Assembly (NCBI RefSeq): GCF_001049895.1
Contig: NZ_CVPE01000004.1
Coordinates: forward strand, 1-64,000
Origin: Rubeoparvulum massiliense
GTDB lineage: Bacteria > Bacillota > Bacilli > Rubeoparvulales > Rubeoparvulaceae
Direction of reading: 5' to 3'
DNA length: 64,000 bases
The position numbers were made by a program, and so were the translations under genes. Of the stretch, positions 35,478 to 44,607 are shown one piece after another (position 1 is the stretch's first letter; each line of letters opens with the position of its first letter). Below the pieces are notes generated by a model. It was not told the origin of the DNA, made no database searches, and saw nothing but the letters and a program-made list of their open reading frames with translations.

Positions 35478-36485
35478 TTATGGCATGAGAAATAACGAAG
35501 AATATTCTCCATACCCTGCTTCTTCCAATTCTTCTTTAGGGATAAAACGTAAGGCAGCAGAGTTGATGCAGTAGCGTAATCCTGTTGGTTCTGGTCCATC
35601 ATCAAACAGATGCCCGAGGTGGGAGTCTGCAAAATGGCTTCGCACTTCAGTACGAATCATCCCATGACTCAAATCAAGCTTGCTGCTGATCAGTTCTTCA
35701 TGAAGTGGCCTTGTAAAGCTAGGCCAGCCACAGCCAGCGTCAAACTGATCTTTACTACTAAAAAGTGGCTCTCCAGATACGATATCTACATAGATGCCTT
35801 CCTTCTTATTGTTCCAGAAAGGATTTTGGAAGGGAGGCTCTGTCACATTCTCTTGTGTGACCCGAAATTGAATAGGGGTAAGACGTTCCTGCAATTCCTC
35901 TCTCGTATCAGTTCGTTCCTCTGCCCATGCCGGTAAGATACTTGCATCTACGCCCCAATTTTCAATGAGATACGCTTCCCGACCTGATCCCTTGCGATAC
36001 ATTTTGTAGCGGAGGGGATTTTTTTTATGATACTGCTGATGATACTCCTCCGCTGGGTAGAAGGCTTGGGCAGGAAGAATCTTGGTCACGATGGGCTTTT
36101 TGAAGCGACCACTTTCCGCCAATGCCTGTTTTGATGCCTCTGCCACCTGTCGTTGTTCCTCATCATGATAGAAGATAGCTGTTTGATAAGAGGAACCACG
36201 ATCATGGAATTGACCACCTGCATCAGTGGGATCGATCTGGCGCCAAAAGATATTTAACAAGGTACCATAGGTAACTTTCGTAGGATCATATGTAATCTGA
36301 ACCCCCTCATAATGACCTGTTTTACCACTACATACCTCCTCATAGCTAGGATTCTCCTGATGCCCACCAGTATAACCCGAAACAACAACGATCACACCCG
36401 ACTCTGCTTCAAATGGTCCTACCATACACCAAAAACAGCCTCCAGCAAAGGTGGCTAACTTCACTTGAGCTTCCGTGGATTGCAC
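35478..36485 (-). CDS. msrAB: Fused peptide methionine sulfoxide reductase MsrA/MsrB
   Basis: A 335-residue bifunctional enzyme. Residues 8-165 are MsrA with GGCFWC (catalytic Cys17), reducing methionine-S-sulfoxide; a linker leads to MsrB (about 195-330) with [10 protein letters not shown] and catalytic Cys in [11 protein letters not shown], reducing the R form. The CxxC zinc pairs of many MsrB proteins are absent, so it belongs to the zinc-free type. Repair of oxidised methionine fits the region's redox genes. It starts with GATTGAGC-like weak site; no signal peptide, so cytoplasmic. Confidence 0.95.
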   Translation of the reverse strand: MQSTEAQVKLATFAGGCFWCMVGPFEAESGVIVVVSGYTGGHQENPSYEEVCSGKTGHYEGVQITYDPTKVTYGTLLNIFWRQIDPTDAGGQFHDRGSSYQTAIFYHDEEQRQVAEASKQALAESGRFKKPIVTKILPAQAFYPAEEYHQQYHKKNPLRYKMYRKGSGREAYLIENWGVDASILPAWAEERTDTREELQERLTPIQFRVTQENVTEPPFQNPFWNNKKEGIYVDIVSGEPLFSSKDQFDAGCGWPSFTRPLHEELISSKLDLSHGMIRTEVRSHFADSHLGHLFDDGPEPTGLRYCINSAALRFIPKEELEEAGYGEYSSLFLMP

Positions 36486-36502
36486 TGCTCAATCACACCC
36501 TT

Positions 36503-37207
36503 TCACGTTAATGGATAAATAATACTATTACTGTCATTATATACATTCAGCCCATGTAAAATAAACTGTACCGTACGCTCTAGTTCTGCTTCATCATCCC
36601 AAGGCACATTAGGTGCTAACCAATAACGGACAATAAAGTGTCCAATGATGGTTGATGCAAGCAAACGCAATACGGATTCAGTAGGCCATGTAATGATTTG
36701 CCCCTTTTCTCTGTAATAATCAATCACCTCATGCATGCGCTCCACCAGCTGATCGGCAATATACTGTTTATACTGCGCTTGTAATTCTTCATGGAAAGCA
36801 ATCTCCTGCATAAAAATTTTTAGTACGGGACGATAGCGTTGGACAAATTGCTGACGATTACGCACCATCGCCCGTAAGAATTCTTCAAAGGTCTCGTATT
36901 TTGTATCCAAGAATTTTTGCATATCCTTCATAATAAAGGGGCGGACTAACTGTGTCATCACTGGCCTGACGATAGAGATGAGCAAATCCTTCTTTGTTTT
37001 ATAATGGCGAAAAATCGTTCCTTCCGCCACTCCTGCTTTTTTCGCAATCTCACTTGTTGAGCTGGTAGCGTATCCCTTCTCAGCAAACGTTTTAATGGCT
37101 GCTGCTAAGATTTTACTCTGTTTCTCTGTTAAATGCTCCTCTTCTGAGCATAGGTGTAAAATTTCATTGATCCAAACTTGTTGTTGCTTATCATTAACTT
37201 CAGTCAT
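36503..37207 (-). CDS. TetR/AcrR family regulator
   Basis: A 234-residue TetR-type regulator; the helix-turn-helix is AIKTFAEKGYATSSTSEIAKKAGVAEGTIFRHYKTKKDL, residues about 33-71. It lies downstream of an ABC-2 exporter on the same strand with a 60-base gap, and probably controls it. Ligand unknown. Similar arrangements in Firmicutes control drug exporters. Confidence 0.9.
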   Translation of the reverse strand: MTEVNDKQQQVWINEILHLCSEEEHLTEKQSKILAAAIKTFAEKGYATSSTSEIAKKAGVAEGTIFRHYKTKKDLLISIVRPVMTQLVRPFIMKDMQKFLDTKYETFEEFLRAMVRNRQQFVQRYRPVLKIFMQEIAFHEELQAQYKQYIADQLVERMHEVIDYYREKGQIITWPTESVLRLLASTIIGHFIVRYWLAPNVPWDDEAELERTVQFILHGLNVYNDSNSIIYPLT

Positions 37208-37270
37208 TTCCGTTACTCCTTTACTTCTAGTTCAGTTTTCTATGCTGGATTATTAATCTATTCGTTTTGA

Positions 37271-38302
37271 TTATTGTGCCCGATGTTTTCGCAGGGCAAA
37301 AATATTCGCAAACATAAAGATGAGGGTAAATAATAGAAGAATTAGCACGTCCCACTGTATTGCATCCCACCCTTTCCCACGGAGCATAATGTTACGAAGG
37401 GCTTCAGCTCCATAGGTTAATGGCATGGCCTTACCAAGTCCTTGTAACCATGGTGCCATGGTCTCCGTTGCAAATAATCCAGAGAAAAAGATCTGGGGAA
37501 CAATTACGATGGGAATGAACTGAATCATTTGTAGTTCATTATTGGCAAAGGTTGAAAGAAAAGTACCCAGGGCTAAAGCACTCATTGCGATGAGAAGAAT
37601 AACCAATAATACATAGAAGATTGAACCAACCTGCATCATATCAATGACTTCAATGGCAAACCAAGTGATGAGAAAGGACTGGATGATGGCAAAGAAGCCA
37701 AATCCTCCTAGATAGCCAACAACCAGCTCCCACCGTTTTAAAGGAGTGGCAAGAATACGTTCAAGGGTTCCTGTGGTTCGCTCACGTAACAAGGAGACAC
37801 CCGATAGAAGAAAAACAAAGAAAAATGCGAAAAAGCCTAGGAGTACCGGGCCGATATTATCAAATAAGCTCATCTCAGCAGAGCCATAGTAATAATGAAT
37901 CTCTGGTTTAATTAAAGGCGCATGCGTCATCCCCTCAAAGCTCATCTGGAGCATCTGGATAATCCGATTCCCCTTACCTGGATCACTCCCCTCGAGGATG
38001 AGACGTGGAGCACCTACCTCAGAGCCAATCAGTATGGCGTCCAACTCCCCCTCTTCTAGAGCCAGATTAGCCTCCTCTTCCTGATTATAAGATAATATTT
38101 CTGCTCCATTCTTCTCTAGCCGTTCTTCCATAACTTCTGGTACTTGGAGCACAGCAATTTTGGGCTGATATAGCGCACCACCAAACACTTGATCCATGAG
38201 CCATAATACTAAAATTGGCGCAAGGAGTAGCAAGGCTAAGCTTCTGCGATCCCGTAAAAATTGCCGAATCACTCGTACAATGATCGCACTGATTCTCATC
38301 AT
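37271..38302 (-). CDS. ABC-2 type exporter permease with large extracellular loop
   Basis: A 343-residue permease: one N-terminal segment (SLALLLLAPILVLWLM), a large extracellular domain (about 45-170), then five segments including LLSGVSLLRERTTGTLERILATP, the hallmark of YhgE/YadH-type ABC-2 exporters. The ATG 38302 overlaps the ATPase stop (ATGA) after GGAGGGG, so the two are translationally coupled. Probable drug or toxin exporter; substrate unknown. Confidence 0.9.
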   Translation of the reverse strand: MMRISAIIVRVIRQFLRDRRSLALLLLAPILVLWLMDQVFGGALYQPKIAVLQVPEVMEERLEKNGAEILSYNQEEEANLALEEGELDAILIGSEVGAPRLILEGSDPGKGNRIIQMLQMSFEGMTHAPLIKPEIHYYYGSAEMSLFDNIGPVLLGFFAFFFVFLLSGVSLLRERTTGTLERILATPLKRWELVVGYLGGFGFFAIIQSFLITWFAIEVIDMMQVGSIFYVLLVILLIAMSALALGTFLSTFANNELQMIQFIPIVIVPQIFFSGLFATETMAPWLQGLGKAMPLTYGAEALRNIMLRGKGWDAIQWDVLILLLFTLIFMFANIFALRKHRAQ

Positions 38303-39039
38303 ACTTCCCCTCCTTGCATACATTCTTCATAATGGAGAAAAACATCCTCCACATTAAAACTACCCGTACTCTCCTTCAATTGCTGAAGTGTACCATAGAC
38401 TAGTAGTCTTCCTTCTCTTAAGAGTGCTAATTCATCACAATATTCCGCTTCATCCATCACATGCGTTGTAATTAAAATGGTTGTTCCAGCATCCCGTAAT
38501 TGTTGAAGTTTCTGCCAAATCGCTCTTCGCAAGACAGGATCAATACCCACCGTGGGCTCATCTAAAATTAAGAGTTTAGGATGGTGCAACAAACTTATGG
38601 CAAGCGAGAGTCGACGTTTCATTCCACCAGAGTAATGACCCACCAATTTTTTTAACTCCCCCTGCAATCCCACCCATTCCATTACTTCTCGAATTCGATC
38701 TTTCCGTAATCCTTTCGGAATCTGGTATAAGGCAGCATAGAACTGCAAGTTTTCCCATGCACTTAATTCTTGATACAAGGCATCTGATTGCGCCATATAC
38801 CCTATCTCCTGCATAAGAGGGAGATTAGGCATCGGTGTGCCGAATACAGCCACCCTTCCCTGGGTTGGGCGTTCAAGGCCCACGATCATACGGATTAGCG
38901 TGGTTTTCCCTGCCCCTGAGGGGCCTAAGATCCCTACGATTCTCCCTCCCTCAATAGAAAGCGTACAAGCAGTAATCACGTCCTTCTTTCCAAAGCTTTT
39001 ATAAACCCTTTCCAAGCGAATCACATCATTTTCACTCAT
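38299..39039 (-). CDS. ABC transporter ATP-binding protein
   Basis: A 246-residue ATPase: Walker A GPSGAGKTT, signature YSGGMKRRLS, Walker B LLILDEPTVGIDP, and H-loop TTHVM. It is of the drug-export (DrrA-like) type and pairs with the permease at 37271-38302. Order on the strand is ATPase, permease, TetR. It has a good GGTGAGGTG site before the ATG. Confidence 0.93.
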   Translation of the reverse strand: MSENDVIRLERVYKSFGKKDVITACTLSIEGGRIVGILGPSGAGKTTLIRMIVGLERPTQGRVAVFGTPMPNLPLMQEIGYMAQSDALYQELSAWENLQFYAALYQIPKGLRKDRIREVMEWVGLQGELKKLVGHYSGGMKRRLSLAISLLHHPKLLILDEPTVGIDPVLRRAIWQKLQQLRDAGTTILITTHVMDEAEYCDELALLREGRLLVYGTLQQLKESTGSFNVEDVFLHYEECMQGGEV

Positions 39040-39195
39040 CTTTGCACCTCACCTTATCTGAGAGCCTGACATTAAGATATTCGATTTATTGTACACCTTA
39101 AGCATACCAAATTCTCGCATAAAAACAAAGTGATTACTCACTCATTTCGTGCTTGTAAAGAAGCTCCCTTAGTACGGGGAGCCTTATAGGATATG

Positions 39196-39744
39196 CTAAT
39201 CCTCTAATGATGTTCCACAATGATCGCAGAAGCGGGCATCTAGTGCCACCTCTTCACCGCATTGAGGACAGAAGCGCTTCTCTGGTAGGGTACTACCACA
39301 AGCCTTACAAAATCGAGCATCCCCCTCATTCACAATCTCACACTGTGGGCAGATAACTCCTATTTCTCCTTGATCAGCTGAAGATTCTTTCAATCCTGCA
39401 TGAATCGCTTTCGCCACCTGTTTTACGCCTTCCTTGCCCTCATCTGCCACATAATTGAAAGCATCCTTCGCAACCGGAGACATTTCCCGAGCTTTGTAAC
39501 GAGCGATTGCTCCCATGTAAGCAAACTGTGTCATTCCTAACCCAATCAGTGTTAGAAACCCCCCGATGATAAAATTACGTAAAGGATTACGGAAGCCATC
39601 ATCAGTAAATGGATCAAATCCAAAGGGATTCATAAAATGCCTAATTAATATGATGATACCTGTAATGAGTAGGATCGGACCAACAACACGCAAAACCCGT
39701 CTCAGCTGCACATGTTCATCGGAGATAAATTTTTTTCTATTCAT
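39196..39744 (-). CDS. Membrane protein with two C-terminal zinc ribbons
   Basis: A 182-residue protein with two membrane segments (about 22-38 and 57-77) and a soluble tail with four Cys pairs: CPQC, CKAC, CPQC and CDHC, that is two zinc ribbons in tandem. A similar plan (membrane plus double zinc ribbon) is common in Firmicutes with no known function. It is 30 bases past the end of the ger operon and reads in the same direction; it may be a late member of it. Role unknown. Confidence 0.78.
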   Translation of the reverse strand: MNRKKFISDEHVQLRRVLRVVGPILLITGIIILIRHFMNPFGFDPFTDDGFRNPLRNFIIGGFLTLIGLGMTQFAYMGAIARYKAREMSPVAKDAFNYVADEGKEGVKQVAKAIHAGLKESSADQGEIGVICPQCEIVNEGDARFCKACGSTLPEKRFCPQCGEEVALDARFCDHCGTSLED

Positions 39745-39773
39745 TTCTCACACTCCTCCACTTTTTGGTCTTA

Positions 39774-40895
39774 CTACTCTATACGTACATCCTTCTTTCC
39801 TGTTTCACCTTCTTCTTCTCCATTCTTCCCCTGCTTCCAACTCATCGCAATCAGCAAGAGGAGTGGGATAATAATTCCGTAGGTAGATGAATAAGCCCAA
39901 AAGATCTCCTGCGTGAAAAAGAGCAGGTAGGTATAGTTAGGAAACATCACAGGGCTAAGTACAATAAGAAGCATTGCAATCGGAAAACGAAGAGCATGAA
40001 TTGACTGCATACCTAGAATCTGCTTAATCCCTTGGAGAAGAGCGAAAAAGCATAATGTTAATTTAATAAATAGACTAATCACCCAGATTACCGCAATGAC
40101 TACCTCCACACGGGTTGCAATGTTCCCAATGACAATATGTTGTGCCAATCGATAGCTAGGGAAATTTACGCTTCCTGTCTCACCAGGTCCCATTACCCAG
40201 ATCGCAAAGAAAGTAAAGAGGAGTAAGATAAAACCTCCAATAGCTGTTCCAATCATCAGCGCTTTTGTAACTTTTTTATTATTATGAACAAAAGGTGTAA
40301 TAGAGAGAAGAACAATTAGTTCCAAGAAGGGAAAAGCAAAAAAATTAAGTGTTGCATGTAGAATTGACTTCATGTCATTCTCTAGCATTGGGAGCATTTC
40401 ATCCAGCTTAACCTCAGGAAGTAAAAAAAGAAAAAGCAAAATTAACAAGGTTAATACACCTGGTAAAAAGAGCTCCGCTGTTCGAGCAAGACTCTCGATC
40501 CCATATGTTATGGCAAGGAGTATAACCAACATAAAAATTAGATAAATTGCATAGATTGGCGTCTCAGGGGTTATCTCTGTTAGCATGAAGACCCCCATAT
40601 CATTGAGAGCTAATGCTGATAGAATAAAGAAGTAGAACAAATATTGTATGGTGAAAAAACTACCAAAAAACGGTCCAAAACCCGTAAGCATCGCCTCAAT
40701 CAATCCTGCGTTACTTATTTTTTTATTCAAGTAGCCATATAGACAAACCATAAGGAGACTAAGACTGAATGCCAAGAGACCAGCTATCCAGCCATCCTGC
40801 TCTGCCATGCCTATCAAAACAGATGGTGCAAAAAGGATCGAGCTTCCTGTAGTAAAAAAGAGGACAAGAATCGTAAATTGACGTATATTGATCAA
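39774..40895 (-). CDS. GerB-family spore germination permease (third copy)
   Basis: A 373-residue APC-like permease with about ten membrane segments, beginning INIRQFTILVLFFTTGSSILF, the hallmark start of the GerAB/GerKB family (INIRQ then TxGSS). B subunits bind the germinant amino acid or sugar. An upstream ATG at 40922 has no site, whereas GGAGGGG lies nine bases before TTG 40895, which also aligns the start with the other two copies. Last gene of the ger operon. Confidence 0.9.
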   Translation of the reverse strand: MINIRQFTILVLFFTTGSSILFAPSVLIGMAEQDGWIAGLLAFSLSLLMVCLYGYLNKKISNAGLIEAMLTGFGPFFGSFFTIQYLFYFFILSALALNDMGVFMLTEITPETPIYAIYLIFMLVILLAITYGIESLARTAELFLPGVLTLLILLFLFLLPEVKLDEMLPMLENDMKSILHATLNFFAFPFLELIVLLSITPFVHNNKKVTKALMIGTAIGGFILLLFTFFAIWVMGPGETGSVNFPSYRLAQHIVIGNIATRVEVVIAVIWVISLFIKLTLCFFALLQGIKQILGMQSIHALRFPIAMLLIVLSPVMFPNYTYLLFFTQEIFWAYSSTYGIIIPLLLLIAMSWKQGKNGEEEGETGKKDVRIE

Positions 40896-40956
40896 TTGAC
40901 TGTTCCCCTCCTCACTAGACATATTATATAAAAGGACCACAGATAATTGATTATGG

Positions 40957-42042
40957 TTACACTTGTTTACTCTTCAGATGTGCAATCCCATAGAGAAGAA
41001 GTGGCAGAACCGTTCCCATTGTAATTACATAGGGCCACCAATAATTACGGGAAAAGTTAAGTAAATATGCAATACTCGGAACTGCAATCGGTATTATTGT
41101 TACAAGCAAAATAGATAGCGGAAGGCTAGCTGTCTCAATTCGTTGCAACTTGAAAAGCTGACTTATTCCTAAGAAACATGCATACATGGCTAAAGTAAGC
41201 TTTATAAAAACAGATAGCATCCAAGTCGCTCCAATGGCTACCTCGATCCGAGTCAAATACTCTCCAATGACAATTTTCTGGGCCAACATATATGTAGGAA
41301 ATGTACTAATTGCAGTAAATTCTGGGCCAAGCACCAAGAGAGAGAATAAAGCGATCAAAATCAGAACAACTCCACCGATAGTAGATCCTACTACCATCGC
41401 TTTGCCCACCTTCTCCTTATCATGAATAAAGGGAGAGAACATCATGAGAACCACAAGATCATTAAATGGAAATGCATAGAAATTGAGGGTTGCATAAAGA
41501 ACTGGCTTAATATCCTGATTTAATATAGGTAGCAACTGATCACCTTGGACTTGGGGAAGCAGTAAGACGAACATCAACAGGATAAGAAGCATCGTAGCTG
41601 GAAAAACCATCTCGATTGTTCGGGCAATGCTTTCAATGCCATAGCTGACGGCAAGGAGTACTACAAGTATCATGATGATATAAATTACCCAAATGGGGGT
41701 CTCAGTCATTATTTGCGTCACGATAAAAGTCCCCATATCACTGGCAACAAGGATACTTAAAATAAAAAGATAAAAAAGGTAAAGAATCGTCAATAGGGTC
41801 CCCCAAAATGGGCCAAGCATCTTGAGCATAAATTGTATCATGCTTAGATCACCGAAACGCTGCATCATCGTTGAAAAAAAATAAGCTAACATCATTCCCA
41901 TACCAAGACCTAACAAGCCGGCAAGCCAACCATCCTGTCTGGCAGTTCCGATTAAGTATGAGGGAACAAAGAGAATGGAGCTTCCGATGGTGAGCATGAT
42001 CACAAGTAGGGTAAATTGACGAATATTGATTTTCTCCATCAT
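40957..42042 (-). CDS. GerB-family spore germination permease (second copy)
   Basis: A 361-residue permease, about ten membrane segments, opening EKINIRQFTLLVIMLTIGSS. It shares the family repeats TETPIWVIY and YGIESIARTIE with the flanking copies. AAGGAGGAGG precedes the ATG. It begins two bases after the stop of the first copy. Three different B subunits in one operon may widen germinant recognition. Confidence 0.93.
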   Translation of the reverse strand: MMEKINIRQFTLLVIMLTIGSSILFVPSYLIGTARQDGWLAGLLGLGMGMMLAYFFSTMMQRFGDLSMIQFMLKMLGPFWGTLLTILYLFYLFILSILVASDMGTFIVTQIMTETPIWVIYIIMILVVLLAVSYGIESIARTIEMVFPATMLLILLMFVLLLPQVQGDQLLPILNQDIKPVLYATLNFYAFPFNDLVVLMMFSPFIHDKEKVGKAMVVGSTIGGVVLILIALFSLLVLGPEFTAISTFPTYMLAQKIVIGEYLTRIEVAIGATWMLSVFIKLTLAMYACFLGISQLFKLQRIETASLPLSILLVTIIPIAVPSIAYLLNFSRNYWWPYVITMGTVLPLLLYGIAHLKSKQV

Positions 42043-42044
42043 TT

Positions 42045-43148
42045 TTATCCTCCTCCTTGTTTCGAACTTCGCTTCCTAAATTGAAATAGAATCCAAAGTA
42101 CTAGAGGATAAAAAAATCCCAATGTAATCTCAAATAGCCAGAAATAATGAAGATTAACGCTTTGGATATACATTTGGCTCGGTATCATGAGAAGAGTGAA
42201 GCTAATCAGTAAGAATGAAAGCGGGAAAGTGAGCGTCTTTTGAGACTTTAGAGATAGGAGCTGTTTTAAGCCGATTACTACTGCATGAAGAGTGATAAAC
42301 AGCTTTATAAACAGTCCGATGAGCCAAATGATGGCAATAAGTGCCTCAACACGCGTTAAAAAATTCCCGATGTTTACCTTCTGTGCTAATAGATACGTGG
42401 GATATGCACTCCGTGCCGTTATATCTGGTCCTAGAACCGCAATGGAAAGAAAGATCAGAATAGTCAAGACGAGCCCACCAAAAAATGTTCCATAAAGGAA
42501 TGCGTAGGCCAATTTTTTCTGATCATGAACTTGAGGCGTAAATATAAGAAAGGCAGAGATCTCACAGAATGGGAATGAGAAGAAGAGAAGGCTCCCATGA
42601 ATGATCGGTTTCACTCCTTCAGCAACCACTGGCTTAATATTCTCCAAATCCACCTCCGGTAAGACAAATAGGATGAGGATAATTAGCACAGAGCAGTAAC
42701 TCGGGAAGAATAGTTCAGTTGTACGTGCAACACTCTCCACTCCATACCGCAAAGCAAGCAACAAAATGAACAAAAAAAGCGTATAAATCGCTATGATAGG
42801 CGTCTCAGGGATAATCTGTGATACCATGAAGAAACCCATATTTTCTAGAATTAACCCCGATAAAATATAGAGATAGAACAGGTAGAGGAAGGAAAAAAAA
42901 GTCCCTATATATTTTCCCATCAACTTTCTTGTAAATTGCACGATGGTTTGATTCGGAAAACCGATTGCCAATTGCATAAAGAGATAGACCGCTAATAGAC
43001 CAGCACCTAGTGTAATTATTCCTGCAAGCCAAGCATCTTGTTTTGCTACTGTAGTGATGTAAGCTGGAGTGAGTAGAATGGAACTCCCTACAGTAAACAT
43101 AAAGATGAGCATGGTTAGCTGACGAATATTGATCGATGTTTTTTCCAT
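42045..43148 (-). CDS. GerB-family spore germination permease (first copy)
   Basis: A 367-residue permease, about ten membrane segments, opening TSINIRQLTMLIFMFTVGSS. PETPIIAIYTLFLF and YGVESVARTTELF match the other two copies. It follows the small D-subunit gene by 23 bases. GerB proteins sit in the spore inner membrane with GerA and GerC. Substrate not predictable. Confidence 0.93.
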   Translation of the reverse strand: MEKTSINIRQLTMLIFMFTVGSSILLTPAYITTVAKQDAWLAGIITLGAGLLAVYLFMQLAIGFPNQTIVQFTRKLMGKYIGTFFSFLYLFYLYILSGLILENMGFFMVSQIIPETPIIAIYTLFLFILLLALRYGVESVARTTELFFPSYCSVLIILILFVLPEVDLENIKPVVAEGVKPIIHGSLLFFSFPFCEISAFLIFTPQVHDQKKLAYAFLYGTFFGGLVLTILIFLSIAVLGPDITARSAYPTYLLAQKVNIGNFLTRVEALIAIIWLIGLFIKLFITLHAVVIGLKQLLSLKSQKTLTFPLSFLLISFTLLMIPSQMYIQSVNLHYFWLFEITLGFFYPLVLWILFQFRKRSSKQGGG

Positions 43149-43171
43149 TTTCCCATCCTCTTTTCACCATC

Positions 43172-43405
43172 CTATTGGAGCCAGCCAAGAATTCGAGACG
43201 TAATGGGCTCATAGATTTTTACAATCAGCTCTAAAGGATTAAAGTAGTGAGTATGTTTCGCTGCAAGAATGCTTACCCCCACTGCTAATCCTAAAAATAG
43301 ATAGAAGAAGCGAATGTCACGTTGATGCCCTTTCTTTTTTAGCAATGGAACCTCGATCAAGGCCAACACCACAGCGATTGTTAGGATAATTACGCTTGTT
43401 CCCAT
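43172..43405 (-). CDS. Germinant receptor D-subunit-like small membrane protein
   Basis: A 77-residue protein with two membrane segments (about 4-20 and 28-46) and a short amphipathic tail. Small two-span proteins encoded inside ger operons are known in Bacillus as D subunits that tune receptor function. The ATG overlaps the gerC stop (TAATG) and the gene lies between gerC and the first gerB. Assignment rests on size, membrane plan and position. Confidence 0.75.
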   Translation of the reverse strand: MGTSVIILTIAVVLALIEVPLLKKKGHQRDIRFFYLFLGLAVGVSILAAKHTHYFNPLELIVKIYEPITSRILGWLQ

Positions 43406-44607
43406 TATGAACCTCCCATCTCCTGCAAGAATGGATTGACCTCTGTGCCTGTTCGACGTAAATGTACATCGGCGGTTACTTCCACATCCATCTTTGTGAA
43501 GATTTCATCCCAATCTTCCTTCACCTCCTTGAAATACTTAGGATACTTCTTATAGGTCTTATCACTAAAGCCAATCACATCGGCTTTTAACCCTTTTGCT
43601 GCTCCTATCGATGACTCAATCATCCTAATGATCTCCATTGCCATCCTTTTCTCTACCTGGTGAATGGTGGATAATTTCGCAAGATCGATAGCACAATCCG
43701 TTTCCGCAATGGAACCATCGGCATACACATGGATCTTTCCCGATAACTTTCCTTCTTTTAACTGTACATCTACAGTAGATCTTGCTTTAATCACTTCCAT
43801 TGCCATCACTCCCTGCTTAGGGCAAGGGGCACTAATAATCGTACTTTTCATTTGATCCTTTGCAAATGTGATCCCTTTACTCTCCTCTTGGTTTAACCAT
43901 CCGATCAATTTCCCTTTTTTCAGAACACCCAAACCTACATATTCTACAATGGTTGCAGGATCACTACTCTCCACATTTTCTCGTTTTTCACCTGTAGAAA
44001 GGTCACCTTGAAAATGGATCCCGCTCAATGTCGTACCCTTCTCAGTACTGACCAAATCAGAGATTAGATCAGATAAATAAACCGTCTGTGTTGAACCCCA
44101 AGATTCTGCTGAAGTTTTTAATGATGCAAACATCTTTTGTGCAGGAATCTTATCGATGGGTGTCATGACCCCAAGCACCTCTTCAGCACGAACACCATGA
44201 GAAAGCACAATGTAAAAATCGCCTCGAATCTCGTGATCACGAGCAAGAAAATCCAGAACCTTCGTCACCCCATCTTCCTTCGCAAGCTCTTCCCCAATAA
44301 TTACGATCCGAAGGTGCGACCAATAACTACGTCGGGGAATTTTCTTCGTCATGTCACGCACTGCTTCGAGGACGGTCTTCCCTGTTCCTCGGTAAGTGAC
44401 GATGGGCGCTCGTCCTGCTGCTGAACGCTGGGGAGAGATTTCGCCTGGACTAATCACTTGAAGTGAAAGTAGAACCTCATCATCACTTTTATCCAATCCT
44501 GCTGCCACAATAATGGCTAATTCATTGAGCTCTCTACTGCTCCAGCAGCCAGTAAGACCTAGAGATACTATTAAGAAAATGAGTATTATCCAGATACCTC
44601 TACGTAT
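43405..44607 (-). CDS. Spore germination lipoprotein GerC, apparently starting at ATA
   Basis: The frame encodes a GerC-type lipoprotein of 400 residues: hydrophobic signal, lipobox LTGC, then the germination domain (GEISPQR, GRAPIVTYRGTGKTVLEAVRDMT). No ATG, GTG or TTG exists upstream of the lipobox; the first ordinary start, GTG 44508, would remove the signal. A perfect AGGAGG (44616-44621) sits eight bases before ATA at 44607, overlapping the end of gerA by eight bases. The rare start is inferred. GerC stabilises the GerA/B complex in the spore inner membrane. Confidence 0.88.
   Translation of the reverse strand: MRRGIWIILIFLIVSLGLTGCWSSRELNELAIIVAAGLDKSDDEVLLSLQVISPGEISPQRSAAGRAPIVTYRGTGKTVLEAVRDMTKKIPRRSYWSHLRIVIIGEELAKEDGVTKVLDFLARDHEIRGDFYIVLSHGVRAEEVLGVMTPIDKIPAQKMFASLKTSAESWGSTQTVYLSDLISDLVSTEKGTTLSGIHFQGDLSTGEKRENVESSDPATIVEYVGLGVLKKGKLIGWLNQEESKGITFAKDQMKSTIISAPCPKQGVMAMEVIKARSTVDVQLKEGKLSGKIHVYADGSIAETDCAIDLAKLSTIHQVEKRMAMEIIRMIESSIGAAKGLKADVIGFSDKTYKKYPKYFKEVKEDWDEIFTKMDVEVTADVHLRRTGTEVNPFLQEMGGS

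Noticed and set aside
39156-39187. Terminator after the zinc-ribbon gene
   Set aside because: AAGCTCCCT and GGGGAGCCTT pair imperfectly and there is no clear T run, so it was not listed.
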